Shown here one piece after another: positions 18,338 through 27,975 of a DNA stretch of 61,294 nt (positions are counted from its first letter, which is position 1; each line of letters starts with the position of its first letter). Below the pieces are notes generated by a model that did no database searches, had not been told where the DNA came from, and worked only from the letters and a program-made list of their open reading frames with translations. The position numbers and the translations under genes were made by a program. The stretch covers positions 100,835 through 162,128 of the forward strand of contig NZ_JAECZC010000010.1 of the NCBI RefSeq assembly GCF_016056305.1, read 5' to 3'. This stretch comes from Amazonocrinis nigriterrae CENA67. Its GTDB lineage: Bacteria; Cyanobacteriota; Cyanobacteriia; Cyanobacteriales; Nostocaceae.

Positions 18338-18949
18338 CTAACTCTTAACTCCTAACTTCCCCCAACTGACATAGGGGAGTTTGGCAGCTGTTTGCCGTAT
18401 TTGGTTGGTGTTAGCTACCAACTGACCGCAAGCGTCCCAGCTGCCAGAAATGAACATGTTTCTAGAACCTTCGCCTATGGAAACTGAAGCAGTATAATCA
18501 CCAATTTGTACTTGCAAGGTTTCCAGATTAATTGTCACTGGTGCTTGAGGATTGGCGGCTACTAAATCTTGCAGTTGTTTAACAGTGGCTGCATCAACTG
18601 TCACACAGGGTATACCCATTGCCACGCAGTTACCGAAAAAGATTTCCGCGAAGCTTTCGCCGATGAGGGCTTGAATTCCCCATTTTGCGATCGCTTGTGG
18701 TGCGTGTTCCCGCGATGAACCGCAGCCAAAGTTACGGTTAACGATTAACACTTTCGCGCCCTGATATTGGGGTTGATCAAAGGGATGTTCACCTTTGAGT
18801 GCTTTACGGTCATCAATAAACGCCCCTTCGCCTAACCCATCAAAGGTAACGGCTTTCAAATAGCGGGCCGGGATAATGCGATCGGTGTCTATATCATCAC
18901 CCACTAAAGGAATACCACGCCCTGTAACTTTTTTAACTTCACTTACCAT
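18338..18949 (-). CDS. leuD: 3-isopropylmalate dehydratase small subunit
   Basis: 203 residues from ATG 18949 ([27 protein letters not shown]). An in-frame TTG at 18985 would add twelve unlikely residues. It is the swivel domain that partners LeuC to isomerise 2-isopropylmalate to 3-isopropylmalate in leucine synthesis. Family marks are [26 protein letters not shown] and [12 protein letters not shown]. It lies 145 bp downstream of leuC on the same strand, with an STRR array between, so the pair probably forms an operon. Confidence 0.96.
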   Translation of the reverse strand: MVSEVKKVTGRGIPLVGDDIDTDRIIPARYLKAVTFDGLGEGAFIDDRKALKGEHPFDQPQYQGAKVLIVNRNFGCGSSREHAPQAIAKWGIQALIGESFAEIFFGNCVAMGIPCVTVDAATVKQLQDLVAANPQAPVTINLETLQVQIGDYTASVSIGEGSRNMFISGSWDACGQLVANTNQIRQTAAKLPYVSWGKLGVKS

Positions 18950-19046
18950 AAATTTATCGAGATAGCTAGACGAAAATAAATACAATCATCCAAGTTGGGA
19001 ATAGGTAATGGGTAATGGGTGAGATGTGATGGCTAATAGTAAAATC

Positions 19047-19090
19047 CAATTCCCAATTCCCAATTCCCAATTCCCAATTCCCAATTCCCA
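19047..19090. repeat. STRR array (CAATTCC)n between leuC and leuD
   Basis: About six tandem CAATTCC units lie inside the presumed leuCD operon. Confidence 0.85.
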
Positions 19091-19093
19091 AAA

Positions 19094-20497
19094 TTACAAC
19101 AACTCCCGCACGTCTGAGACTTCACCTTTAATTGCGGCAGTGACAACCATTGCCGGACTCATCAGCAATGTGCGGCCAGAAGATGAACCTTGTCTGCCTT
19201 TGAAGTTGCGGTTGGAGGAAGAGGCGCTGATTTGTCTGCCTTGAAGTTTATCGGGGTTCATGGCCAAACACATCGAACATCCGGGTTCACGCCATTCAAA
19301 CCCAGCTTCTTGAAAGATTTTATCTAGACCTTCGGCTTCTGCCTGTTCTTTGACCCGTTCAGAACCAGGAACAACAAAGGCTTTAATTCCTGCGGCTACG
19401 TGGCGACCTTGGGCTATTTTGGCGGCTTCTCGCAAATCGCTAATCCTGCCGTTGGTGCAGCTGCCAATGAAGCAAACATCAACTTTCGTACCTTTGATGG
19501 GTTGACCTGGTAACAAATCCATGTAGCGGTAGGCTTCTTCAGCTACAAAGCGGTCTTCTTCGGGCAATTCTTCAGGCTTGGGAACTAACTGATTAATGCC
19601 AATACCTTGACCGGGTGTGATTCCCCAAGTCACAGTCGGGGGAATTTCGGCAGCGTCGAATACCACAACATCATCGTATTCAGCATCAGCATCGCTCTTA
19701 ATAGATTCCCACCAAGCGATCGCACTCTCCCATTCTGTATCTTTGGGGGCAAAGTCTCTACCCTTGAGGTAATCATAGGTGACTTGATCAGGATTGACGT
19801 AACCGCAACGGGCACCGCCTTCGATGGCCATGTTGCAGACTGTCATCCGTTCTTCCATGTTCATTTGCTCAAAGGTCGTGCCTGCATATTCATAGGCATA
19901 ACCGACACCGCCTTTCACGCCAAGGGTACGAATGATATGCAAGATGACATCTTTAGCATAGACACCAGGGTTGAGGGTGCCGTTAACTTCAATTTTGCGG
20001 ACTTTTAATTTCGAGAGGGCGAGAGTTTGGGAAGCCAGAACATCCCTAACTTGACTAGTACCGATGCCAAAAGCGATCGCCCCAAATGCCCCATGACTGG
20101 AAGTATGGCTATCTCCACAAGCGATCGTCATTCCTGGTTGTGTCAATCCTTGTTCTGGAGCAATCACATGAACTATACCTTGATTGCCAGAACCGATGTT
20201 ATGAAAGGTGATGCCATTTTCTTTACAGTTCTGCTCTAGGGCTTGGATCATTTCTTCTGCCAAGCTATCAGCAAAGGGACGTGACTGATTTTCTGTAGGC
20301 ACAATATGATCTACAGTAGCCACTGTCCGTTCAGGAAACAGTACTTTTAGACCTCGTTCCCGTAACATAGCAAAGGCTTGGGGACTGGTCACTTCATGAA
20401 TTAAATGTAGCCCAATAAATAGTTGCGTCAGCCCTGAAGGAAGTGTACCAACGGTGTGTAAGTCCCAAACTTTATCAAACAGGGTACCTTTGCTCAT
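19094..20497 (-). CDS. leuC: 3-isopropylmalate dehydratase large subunit
   Basis: 467 residues, the usual LeuC length. It carries the aconitase-type [4Fe-4S] cluster: ligands lie in FIGSCTNGR (first Cys) and GCSMCLAMN (the other two). Further marks are [33 protein letters not shown] and [10 protein letters not shown]. With LeuD it catalyses the second step of leucine biosynthesis. It starts with [16 protein letters not shown] and is divergent from the EAL-GGDEF gene. Confidence 0.97.
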   Translation of the reverse strand: MSKGTLFDKVWDLHTVGTLPSGLTQLFIGLHLIHEVTSPQAFAMLRERGLKVLFPERTVATVDHIVPTENQSRPFADSLAEEMIQALEQNCKENGITFHNIGSGNQGIVHVIAPEQGLTQPGMTIACGDSHTSSHGAFGAIAFGIGTSQVRDVLASQTLALSKLKVRKIEVNGTLNPGVYAKDVILHIIRTLGVKGGVGYAYEYAGTTFEQMNMEERMTVCNMAIEGGARCGYVNPDQVTYDYLKGRDFAPKDTEWESAIAWWESIKSDADAEYDDVVVFDAAEIPPTVTWGITPGQGIGINQLVPKPEELPEEDRFVAEEAYRYMDLLPGQPIKGTKVDVCFIGSCTNGRISDLREAAKIAQGRHVAAGIKAFVVPGSERVKEQAEAEGLDKIFQEAGFEWREPGCSMCLAMNPDKLQGRQISASSSNRNFKGRQGSSSGRTLLMSPAMVVTAAIKGEVSDVRELL

Positions 20498-20720
20498 ACG
20501 TCAATGGTGATTAAACGAGTCAGACTCTTTATGGTATCAAAAAAAGTCAGGCTTGTTCTCTACGATTTACAGTAATTTTCAAACATTGACTTGTTCGTTG
20601 CTGGCTGTCAAAATTTTTACTGAACTCATCAAGTCTTCATCTACTTGAAGTGGGACTTCATTTCCTAGAAGGATAGAGCGGGAATACTAGAGTCTATAGG
20701 GTTGAGCAAGGTGGTTACCT

Positions 20721-22940
20721 ATGAGCCAAAAATCTTCTATTTCCAAGACTTGTGCTTGTTGCCATGTTGCACACTGCCAGAGTGGGGAAGCAGGCAGACT
20801 CTTTCTCTGGTTTCCTGTTCCACATACCTTGACAAAAGTCACCTCTTACTTACAAGAGTTTGCTTTTGAGTATGAACTGATGCCAGGGCGACCAGGTATG
20901 AGTTTGAACTGTAAACCAGGACAAGCCAAAGAAATAGCCCGTAACTTGGCTCAAATACTTACACCGAGAGAATTAACAGAGACGCAAGTCCTTTTCATTC
21001 GAGGCGCTATCCAACCTCAACTCCAGGATTTTAGTGACATCGCCTCATTGCAACGCTTCATTAAGTTCAGCCAGTCTGAGTGGTTGGTTGAAATGCTGCT
21101 AAGGGAACGATTTACTAATTATTTCCAACCCATTGTCTCAATTAACGATACATCCCAAATTTATGGATATGAATCACTCTTGCGAGGACTGGATGAGCAA
21201 GGCAATTTAGTTTTGCCAGGGCCAATGCTGGAGTTAGCAAGCGAGGCTGGACTTTTGCCACAACTCGACCGACTTGCACGCCTTGGCACCATCACTCAAG
21301 CCACCCGCCATCAAGTTAGGGGGCAGATATTCATTAATTTTGCACCAATGGCACTTTATGACCCTGTTTCTTGCCTTCGCAGTACTGTGGAGGCAATTGA
21401 TCAAGCGGGTATTTCCCATGAACGAGTTGTTTTTGAATTTGTGGAGTCAGACAATACTCAAGACATCAACCATCTGAAGGCGGTGCTTCAATACTACCGG
21501 GATCGTGGGTTTTTAGTAGCCCTTGATGACCTGGGTTCTGGCAATTCCAGCCTCAACTTGATGCATCAGTTACGCCCAGACTTTATCAAGTTGGACATAG
21601 GGTTAATTCGAGATGTGTATCAAGACCCGTACAAAGCTGCAATTACTGAGAAGCTTCTAGAAATTACTCAAAAGTTAAACATCCAAACCATTGCTGAAGG
21701 AATTGAATGCATTGAGGAATTGAATTGGCTGCGAGAACGAGGTGCAACTTTTGCTCAAGGGCATTTGATTGCTGGGGCCAGTGCGGTGCCTGTGACTGCA
21801 ACCCCTAAATTTGATACAAATGGCTTAATTCTTACATCAGCACATTCTCAGCAGCTTGTGCAGTGTGTCCAACACCAAACCGAGTCTGAGCGAATTATCG
21901 CTGCGGTGACGCAACGCATCCGACAATCGTTGGAGTTAAACGAGATTTTGCAAACCACAGCAGCCGAAGTGCGACAATTATTTGAAGTAGACCGAGTGGT
22001 AATCTATCAGTTTGCGCCAGACTGGAGTGGCTCGGTGGCTGTAGAATCTCTAGCACAAGGGTGTATGTCCATTCTAGGATTTCACGTGATGGACACATGC
22101 TTTCAATCTACCCATGCAGTTTATTACCAACAAGGCAATACTAGAGCGATTGAAGATATTGAAACAGCAGGATTATCCCAGTGTCATCTTGAGCTACTGC
22201 GGAGTTTGCAAATCCGGGCTAACTTGGTTGTGCCCATCTTACACCAAGAGCGTTTGTGGGGATTATTGATTGCTCATCAATGCCGTAACACCAGACAATG
22301 GCAGCAATCGGAAATTAACTTGTTTAATCAGTTAGCATCCCAAGCTGCGATCGCTATTCAGCAATCTGAACTTTACCAGCAATTACAACTAGCAAACCAG
22401 GAATTACAACGTCTGGCCTCTTTGGATGGTCTGACCCAAGTGGCAAATCGACGCTGTTTTGATGATACTTTGAATGCACAGTGGCAACAATTGACACGAG
22501 AGCAAGCTTCGCTTTCTTTGATTTTGTGTGATGTAGATTGCTTTAAGCTTTACAACGATACTTATGGACATTTGGCAGGAGATGATGTTCTTAGAAAGGT
22601 TGCCAAAGCCATCTCTGTGACAGTTAAACACCCTGCTGATTTAGTTGCTCGGTATGGTGGAGAAGAGTTTGCTGTCATTTTACCCAATACTGATCTGGCA
22701 GAAGCCATTGCAGTTGCAGAAGATATTCAGAGTCATATTAGTGCATTACAACTGCCTCATCCCCATTCTCAGACCAGTGAATTCATTACCTTAAGTATTG
22801 GTGTAGCAAACATCACTTCTAATAGCCAATTATCTCCTATAACTTTAATTGCTGCGGCTGACCAGGGACTCTACCAGGCAAAAGCACAAGGAAAAAATTG
22901 TGTAGTGCAAATCGACTGTGACAATGCTGGGGGTAAGTAG
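20721..22940 (+). CDS. EAL - cyanobacteriochrome GAF - GGDEF photoreceptor
   Basis: 739 residues. The Cys-rich N-terminus (KTCACCHVAHC) is followed by an EAL phosphodiesterase domain (about 123-355). Its signature is ESLLR (Glu151), and the later NFAP, FVES, DDLGSG (Asp269-Asp270), KLD, EGIE and QGH keep the metal/catalytic residues. Next is a GAF domain (about 385-555) of the cyanobacteriochrome type, with canonical bilin Cys488 followed by His489 (SQCHLELL) and a second Cys460 in a DTCF motif (458-461), i.e. the DXCF subclass. A GGDEF cyclase domain (about 565-735) has GGEEF at 646-650; the inhibitory RxxD position reads HPAD. The protein would make and/or degrade cyclic di-GMP under light control. 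Light colour and net activity cannot be read from sequence. Confidence 0.92.
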   Translation: MSQKSSISKTCACCHVAHCQSGEAGRLFLWFPVPHTLTKVTSYLQEFAFEYELMPGRPGMSLNCKPGQAKEIARNLAQILTPRELTETQVLFIRGAIQPQLQDFSDIASLQRFIKFSQSEWLVEMLLRERFTNYFQPIVSINDTSQIYGYESLLRGLDEQGNLVLPGPMLELASEAGLLPQLDRLARLGTITQATRHQVRGQIFINFAPMALYDPVSCLRSTVEAIDQAGISHERVVFEFVESDNTQDINHLKAVLQYYRDRGFLVALDDLGSGNSSLNLMHQLRPDFIKLDIGLIRDVYQDPYKAAITEKLLEITQKLNIQTIAEGIECIEELNWLRERGATFAQGHLIAGASAVPVTATPKFDTNGLILTSAHSQQLVQCVQHQTESERIIAAVTQRIRQSLELNEILQTTAAEVRQLFEVDRVVIYQFAPDWSGSVAVESLAQGCMSILGFHVMDTCFQSTHAVYYQQGNTRAIEDIETAGLSQCHLELLRSLQIRANLVVPILHQERLWGLLIAHQCRNTRQWQQSEINLFNQLASQAAIAIQQSELYQQLQLANQELQRLASLDGLTQVANRRCFDDTLNAQWQQLTREQASLSLILCDVDCFKLYNDTYGHLAGDDVLRKVAKAISVTVKHPADLVARYGGEEFAVILPNTDLAEAIAVAEDIQSHISALQLPHPHSQTSEFITLSIGVANITSNSQLSPITLIAAADQGLYQAKAQGKNCVVQIDCDNAGGK

Positions 22941-22949
22941 AAGGCTCTT

Positions 22950-22990
22950 GAGCAGGGGAGCAGGGGGAGCAGGGGGAGCAGGGGGGCAAT
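22950..22990. repeat. GGGGGAGCA-type tandem repeat
   Basis: Four imperfect AGCAGGGGG units lie just downstream of the EAL-GGDEF gene. Confidence 0.75.
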
Positions 22991-23082
22991 GAGGGTGAGA
23001 ATAACTAAAGCAATTGCCAATGCCCAATGTTCATAAAGGCTACTTGGATCTGTGGTTTACCAGAAGCGTTGTTCTCATGCCT

Positions 23083-23781
23083 TCAAGCAGAATACCATTT
23101 GTATAGACAATTGAGTTGCTGTTCTATCTTTTCGACTTCTTGAGTTTGAAGTTGTTTGTATAGCTCTCTAAATCTCCTGAATAATACCAGAAATTCTCTT
23201 TGCTCAGGGGTTAGCTCAACAGATGTTTGTTGATCTTCGTATACAAGCATTTTCCACTCTTCATAGGTGATTTTTTGCTCTGCTTGTTCAAGTTGCTCAT
23301 CAACGGTTGCTAACTCCAGAATTAATTCTTTTGCAGGATGCTGTGCTTTGCCAAGATAAAGTTTTGTAACAGCCTCTTCGTGAACAGACCAATAAAACTC
23401 GCTGGCTACGTAGGGATACAGCACAAAGCTGAATTGTTCTACAAACTCATCAGGTAACACAGCGGGTTCTCCACCATCTCGGTGGAATGATTCTGTTTCT
23501 ATTTGCCACATGTAATCTAAGTGACCAAATGCTTGCCGATAGCCTGCAACTGAGTTACCGAATGGCAGTCTAGGATGTTCAGTTGGGTAGTGTGTACCTG
23601 CGTCAGGTGCTAAAAACACTACAAAAACGCCGCCTGTCAGCAGTGGCAAATGCTTATACCAACTGTGGACATCTTTCAGATGCTTAACAAATCGCTGGTG
23701 TTGCTCAATAGTTGGAAGTGGTAGCGATCGCATCAACTCATCTGAGATGACAATATTAGCTTTTTCCCAGAAACTGCTCAT
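23083..23781 (-). CDS. Uncharacterised soluble protein
   Basis: A 232-residue protein not recognised as a known family. It has no signal peptide or membrane helix. The N-terminal part contains an aromatic block (HSWYKHLPLLTGGVFVVFLAPDAGTHY). The middle has FGHLDYMWQIETESFHRDGGEP and FVLYPYVASEFYWSVHEEAV. The C-terminal third is a charged Gln/Glu-rich coiled coil (about 165-228). The conserved-looking aromatic, His and Asp residues suggest a folded, perhaps enzymatic, N-terminal domain. It is flanked by non-coding DNA, and its neighbours give no functional hint. Confidence 0.65.
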   Translation of the reverse strand: MSSFWEKANIVISDELMRSLPLPTIEQHQRFVKHLKDVHSWYKHLPLLTGGVFVVFLAPDAGTHYPTEHPRLPFGNSVAGYRQAFGHLDYMWQIETESFHRDGGEPAVLPDEFVEQFSFVLYPYVASEFYWSVHEEAVTKLYLGKAQHPAKELILELATVDEQLEQAEQKITYEEWKMLVYEDQQTSVELTPEQREFLVLFRRFRELYKQLQTQEVEKIEQQLNCLYKWYSA

Positions 23782-24503
23782 TTAACTCCATTGGTTGGTT
23801 CACCAATCAACAGCGCGATCGCATTCTATCCCAATCCTTCCTTAATGCCTCTACCGTACTCTGTTGCACTACAAGTGCGATTGCCCGTAATTGTCTCTAG
23901 TTTATCATATTTACCATGTGCTAATTTTTTCAGTTATCTGCATATTTGTGGGTATTTACTATTAATTCTCTGTATGCAACTACACCGTAAAAATTATTGA
24001 TAACTTTTCTCTAAATTCATGACTATAAATTCTTGCCATTTTGTATGTTTAGTAGCAATTCATTCAGTCATAATTCAGTACATTTATTTGATTTTGGTAA
24101 ATATAAATGCATATAGCTAGTAATTTAACTGGAAACTTTTTCAAAAAATTTTCTTTTGATTTCAGCCGTTTATGCTCTATAAAAGCCATTTTACGGTTAT
24201 TTCTCAATATCGTAGTCTCATATAGCTTTATTGTAAAAGTATATTAATTAACTTTAAATAGAACGCGAGATTGCGGTCTTTTATCATGACTGAATTTTTA
24301 CATTAGAGCCTTTTCAGTATTACCTGTAACAGAATCCTAGTGAAATTCATCAAATCTTGAAAAAGAAAAATCAGAGTAGTCTTATGAAAGAGCTAAAGTT
24401 TTGTTAAGATGCAAATGCTAGGAGTTTCTTCACGGGAATTATTCACTCAACGCTTGAAGAAGTTAAAAGTACTAGCAGCATAGAGTTAAAAAAAGGTGAA
24501 GCA
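23782..24503. other. 720-bp AT-rich intergenic region
   Basis: No gene with convincing composition was seen. A 24-codon frame near 24409 (MQMLGVSSRE...) is too short to support. One HIP1-type site overlaps 23815-23822. The promoter of the small membrane protein at 24504 should lie in the right half. Confidence 0.6.
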
Positions 24504-24641
24504 ATGACCACCTACATTTTCTTTGACGATGCCCTCCGGATGCTTACCAATGCCTTTTTGCTATCAGCAGTGCTGCTAATCGCAGCTTCTGGTATAGGTT
24601 TGGCAGTCATCGAAACGATTGAAAAGACAGGAGAACGCTAA
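24504..24641 (+). CDS. Small single-pass membrane protein (45 aa), unknown
   Basis: A 45-residue frame with a good ribosome site (AAAAAAGGTGAAGCA before ATG 24504). It starts MTTYIFFDDALRMLTN. A membrane helix follows (about 16-36, AFLLSAVLLIAASGIGLAV), and the tail is charged (IETIEKTGER). The layout resembles the very small subunits of photosynthetic or NDH complexes, but the sequence does not match PetL/M/N, the PsbX/Y types or others I can recall. It lies 181 bp upstream of a TerB-like gene on the same strand. Expression is not proven. Confidence 0.55.
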   Translation: MTTYIFFDDALRMLTNAFLLSAVLLIAASGIGLAVIETIEKTGER

Positions 24642-24822
24642 ACTTAGCCCTGGTGGTTGGTGTACTTTTTGTCGAAAGGCATTGAGTACGGGTGTTCACC
24701 GTGAAGTTATCCTGGGAACACTAAAACCAGAAAGTCTCACAGCGTTGCTGTATTACCTGAAAGTAAAGAAACGTAAAGGTGATAGTACCGCATCTGAGAC
24801 CCAAATCCAGGAGCGAACTACA

Positions 24823-25269
24823 ATGGGTTTATTTGATACAGTATTAGGCAAGCAAAACCAAGTCCAAGAATTATTTAGTCCAGCGGAAGCTTTTGCTGCT
24901 ATCACCCTGGCCGCGACAGCCTCAGATGGTTATCTTTCTGATGAAGAAGCCCGTGGGATCTCTGCTGCGCTGTCTCGGATGAAGCTTTTTAGAAGTTATT
25001 CTGATGAGGTAATGAACAGGCTGTTTGACAAACTCCTGGGCATTCTCCGGCGGGATGGAATCAATACGTTGTTTAATATGGCGAAAGAATCTCTACCCCA
25101 AGACTTGCGGGAAGCAGCTTTTGCAGTAGCGACGGATCTGGTTTTAGCCGATGGGATCGTAACTCAAGAAGAACACAGCTTTTTAAATGATCTATATTTG
25201 GCTTTGGGTGTTTCCAGTGAGATAGCACTGCAAATAGTGCAGGTGATGTTAATCAAAAACCACGGTTAA
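24823..25269 (+). CDS. TerB-like / DjlA N-terminal-like domain protein
   Basis: 148 residues from ATG 24823 (MGLFDTVLGKQ), with GGAG in AGGAGCGAACTACA as ribosome site. The frame is open further upstream, but that part lacks protein-like conservation. Two halves carry the duplicated pattern of TerB: AFAAITLAATASDGYLSDEEARGISAAL near residue 25, and AAFAVATDLVLADGIVTQEEHSFLNDL near 105. The acidic D-G-x-(L/V) clusters are the presumed metal-binding sites of the family. TerB domains are linked to tellurite or other stress responses and membrane-associated complexes. No other ter genes are nearby, so a specific role is not claimed. Confidence 0.8.
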   Translation: MGLFDTVLGKQNQVQELFSPAEAFAAITLAATASDGYLSDEEARGISAALSRMKLFRSYSDEVMNRLFDKLLGILRRDGINTLFNMAKESLPQDLREAAFAVATDLVLADGIVTQEEHSFLNDLYLALGVSSEIALQIVQVMLIKNHG

Positions 25270-25557
25270 GGTGATATTGCAGAATAATTACTTCAGTATA
25301 ACCAAGCTTTAAGTATTATATAAATCAAGTGTGCCAAAGGAGTATAGCTCTCTTTGGCAATGCTTTTAGGATATTTGTGAAGTGCGATCGCACCACAATC
25401 TGTAAAATATTAACCTTAGTGCTTTATATTTTCTTTAAAGAATTACTAGGATTAAGAGAATTTTCTTTTTCTACTCAGGCAATCCAGCACCAGAAAATCT
25501 GGATGCTTTTGCTTCACAAATTGAAACAATTAATATTTAGCAATAATCTCAACTATC

Positions 25558-26913
25558 ATGCCTTTGTCCGCTAGTCTAACTCAGTTAATTGAAGTTCTCT
25601 TAGCCCAGCCTGTAAACTTATCTGAAGCTGCTTTAGCCCAAGTCAGTAGCGGGATACAAACAGACAGCCGGATATTAAAGCCAGGTGAAGTCTTTTTAGC
25701 TTTACGGGGTGAAAAATTTGATGGACACGAATTTGTGGCAACAGCCATTGCGAAAGGTGCAACAGCAGCAATCGTTGATTTCGGCTACGAAAATCCCAAA
25801 TTGCCTGTATTACAGGTAAAAAATACCCTAGAAGCATATCAGAAAATTGGTAGATGGTGGCGCGATCGCTTCGATATTCCTGTGATTGGGGTAACGGGTT
25901 CTGTGGGCAAAACCACAACTAAGGAACTAATCGCCGCAGTCTTAGCAATTCATGGGCAAGTTCACAAAACTTATGGAAATTTCAATAATGAAATCGGTGT
26001 CCCGAAAACTTTGTTAGAACTCGATGCCAAACATGACTACGCCGTGATTGAAATGGCAATGCGAGGTAAAGGACAAATTGCCGAACTCACACAAATAGCG
26101 CGTCCCACCATTGGGGTGATTACAAATGTGGGAACGGCACATATTGAATTACTGGGTTCCGAAGTTGCGATCGCTGAAGCTAAATGCGAATTATTAGCCG
26201 AAATGCCCAAGGATAGTGTAGCAATTCTCAATCATGACAATCCTTTGTTAATTGCTACAGCCAAGAAAGTTTGGTCAGGAGAAGTTTTAACTTATGGCTT
26301 ATCTGGCGGTGATATCCAAGGGCAGCTGATTGATAACGAAACTGTGGAAGTGGCAGGAATGCAATTGCCTTTACCTTTACCTGGTCGTCACAATGCCACG
26401 AATTTTTTAGCAGCGTTGGCAGTGGCGAAAGTGCTGGGTATTGATTGGTCAACCTTGAAAGGCGGTGTACAGGTGAATATGCCCACAGGGCGATCGCAGC
26501 GGTTTGTTTTGCCTAATGATGTGGTAATCTTAGATGAAACATACAATGCTGCACCAGAAGCTATGCTAGCAGCGTTACAGTTGTTGGCAGACACACCTGG
26601 AAAACGCAAAATAGCCGTGTTAGGTGCGATGAAAGAATTAGGAGAGCGATCGCGCTCGTTGCACCAACAAGTAGGGGAAACAGTGCAAAAGTTGAAATTA
26701 GACGGTTTGTTGGTATTGGTTGATGGACAAGATGCTGAAGCGATCGCGCTGAGTGCCGAAGGGATTCCATCGGAGTGCTTTACCACTCATGCCGATTTAG
26801 TTGCCAGATTAAAGACATTTGTCCAAGAGGGCGATCGTTTATTATTCAAAGCTGCCCATTCAGTAGGATTAGACCGCGTTGTCAATCAGTTTCGCTCAGA
26901 ATTTCCTGGATGA
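25558..26913 (+). CDS. murF: UDP-N-acetylmuramoyl-tripeptide--D-alanyl-D-alanine ligase
   Basis: A 451-residue Mur ligase that adds D-Ala-D-Ala to the UDP-MurNAc-tripeptide, the last cytoplasmic step in muropeptide synthesis. It shows the N-terminal substrate domain ([30 protein letters not shown]), ATP loop [13 protein letters not shown] (about 118-130), [28 protein letters not shown] and [12 protein letters not shown]. It ends QFRSEFPG, and the last ~45 bp are duplicated in inverted orientation at 27.9 kb. Confidence 0.97.
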   Translation: MPLSASLTQLIEVLLAQPVNLSEAALAQVSSGIQTDSRILKPGEVFLALRGEKFDGHEFVATAIAKGATAAIVDFGYENPKLPVLQVKNTLEAYQKIGRWWRDRFDIPVIGVTGSVGKTTTKELIAAVLAIHGQVHKTYGNFNNEIGVPKTLLELDAKHDYAVIEMAMRGKGQIAELTQIARPTIGVITNVGTAHIELLGSEVAIAEAKCELLAEMPKDSVAILNHDNPLLIATAKKVWSGEVLTYGLSGGDIQGQLIDNETVEVAGMQLPLPLPGRHNATNFLAALAVAKVLGIDWSTLKGGVQVNMPTGRSQRFVLPNDVVILDETYNAAPEAMLAALQLLADTPGKRKIAVLGAMKELGERSRSLHQQVGETVQKLKLDGLLVLVDGQDAEAIALSAEGIPSECFTTHADLVARLKTFVQEGDRLLFKAAHSVGLDRVVNQFRSEFPG

Positions 26914-26942
26914 GTCAGATGAGGGAGATGAGGGGGATGGGG
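26869..26942 (+). repeat. 74-bp inverted repeat, left arm (murF 3' end)
   Basis: Identical over 74 bp to the reverse complement of 27902-27975. This arm comprises the last 45 bp of murF and 29 bp of downstream DNA, so it is presumably the original copy. Confidence 0.97.
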
Positions 26943-26960
26943 GAGAATAACTAACTACCG

Positions 26961-27016
26961 ATTCCCAATTCCCAATTCCCAATTCCCAATTCCCAATTCC
27001 CAATTCCCAATTCCCA
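26961..27016. repeat. STRR array, eight copies of ATTCCCA
   Basis: Eight perfect heptamers (56 bp) lie between the murF-side inverted-repeat arm and the pdxJ stop codon. Confidence 0.95.
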
Positions 27017-27020
27017 GTCC

Positions 27021-27746
27021 CTATTCCCCATTTTTGCGTATCGCTTGTTTCATTTCGCGGACTGCTCGTTCTATCCCTACTAATGCTGCCCGACTGATAA
27101 TGGTATGACCAATATTCAGTTCTTCCATTCCTGGAAGTGCAGCCACTGGATAGACGTTCCAGTAAGTCAGCCCATGACCAGCGTTGACTCGCAACCCAGA
27201 TTTAATTGCTTGTTCGCACCCTTTAGCTAACACAGCTAATTCTTGCTGGCGCTTTGTTTCATCCCCAGCCTCAGCATATTGTCCTGTGTGCAGTTCAATA
27301 AACCGCGCCTGCACCTTGACAGATGCTTCAATTTGTGCTGGTTCAGCATCGATAAATAAACTGACTGGAATGCCAGCACCCTGCAATTTATCGACTATCT
27401 CGCCTATTCTAACAATTTGACCGACGATATCTAACCCGCCTTCTGTGGTGACTTCTTCCCGCTTTTCCGGTACCAAAGTGACATAATCTGGTTTAATGTC
27501 GAGGGCGATCGCTAGCATTTCATCTGTAGCGGCCATTTCTAAATTCAGGTGCGTTCTCACTGTTTGCCGCAACAAACGTACATCTCTATCTTGAATATGC
27601 CGCCTATCTTCCCGCAAATGTACGGTAATGCCATCTGCACCGCCTAATTCTGCCAGCACCGCTGCTGCTACTGGGTCAGGTTCCACAGTTCGCCGTGCTT
27701 GCCGAATGGTGGCAATATGATCGATATTTACGCCGAGTGTAGGCAC
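27021..27746 (-). CDS. pdxJ: Pyridoxine 5'-phosphate synthase
   Basis: A 241-residue TIM-barrel enzyme that condenses 1-deoxy-xylulose 5-phosphate with 3-amino-2-oxopropyl phosphate to form pyridoxine phosphate (DXP-dependent vitamin B6 route). Family marks are [17 protein letters not shown] at the N-terminus, [51 protein letters not shown], and [11 protein letters not shown]. Length is standard. The gene is enclosed by the 74-bp inverted repeat and by two different STRR arrays. Confidence 0.97.
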   Translation of the reverse strand: MPTLGVNIDHIATIRQARRTVEPDPVAAAVLAELGGADGITVHLREDRRHIQDRDVRLLRQTVRTHLNLEMAATDEMLAIALDIKPDYVTLVPEKREEVTTEGGLDIVGQIVRIGEIVDKLQGAGIPVSLFIDAEPAQIEASVKVQARFIELHTGQYAEAGDETKRQQELAVLAKGCEQAIKSGLRVNAGHGLTYWNVYPVAALPGMEELNIGHTIISRAALVGIERAVREMKQAIRKNGE

Positions 27747-27798
27747 CCCTATTTCTCCCTATCCACTGTCCTCAGAACTTGATTTTACCGGAAATATT

Positions 27799-27880
27799 GG
27801 GAATGGGTAATGGGTAATGGGTAATGGGTAATGGGTAATGGGTAATTGGGAATTAGGAATGGGTAATGGGTAATGGGGAA
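27799..27880. repeat. STRR array (GGGTAAT)n
   Basis: About ten GGGTAAT-type heptamers with a few GGGAATT variants lie just upstream of pdxJ. Confidence 0.9.
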
Positions 27881-27901
27881 TTGCTCCTTATCCCCCCATC
27901 T

Positions 27902-27975
27902 CCCCATCCCCCTCATCTCCCTCATCTGACTCATCCAGGAAATTCTGAGCGAAACTGATTGACAACGCGGTCTAA
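27902..27975 (-). repeat. 74-bp inverted repeat, right arm
   Basis: A perfect inverted copy of the murF 3' end and its flank. It reaches five and two-thirds codons into the next gene, whose TTG start lies inside the repeat. Confidence 0.97.

Noticed and set aside
24409-24483. 24-codon frame MQMLGVSSRE...
   Set aside because: Too short, with no recognisable feature or clear ribosome site.
24619-25269. Longer version of the TerB-like gene
   Set aside because: The extension overlaps the small membrane protein and lacks conserved character; ATG 24823 has its own ribosome site.
26961-27016. Heptamer arrays considered as CRISPR
   Set aside because: Units are 7 bp and contiguous with no unique spacers.
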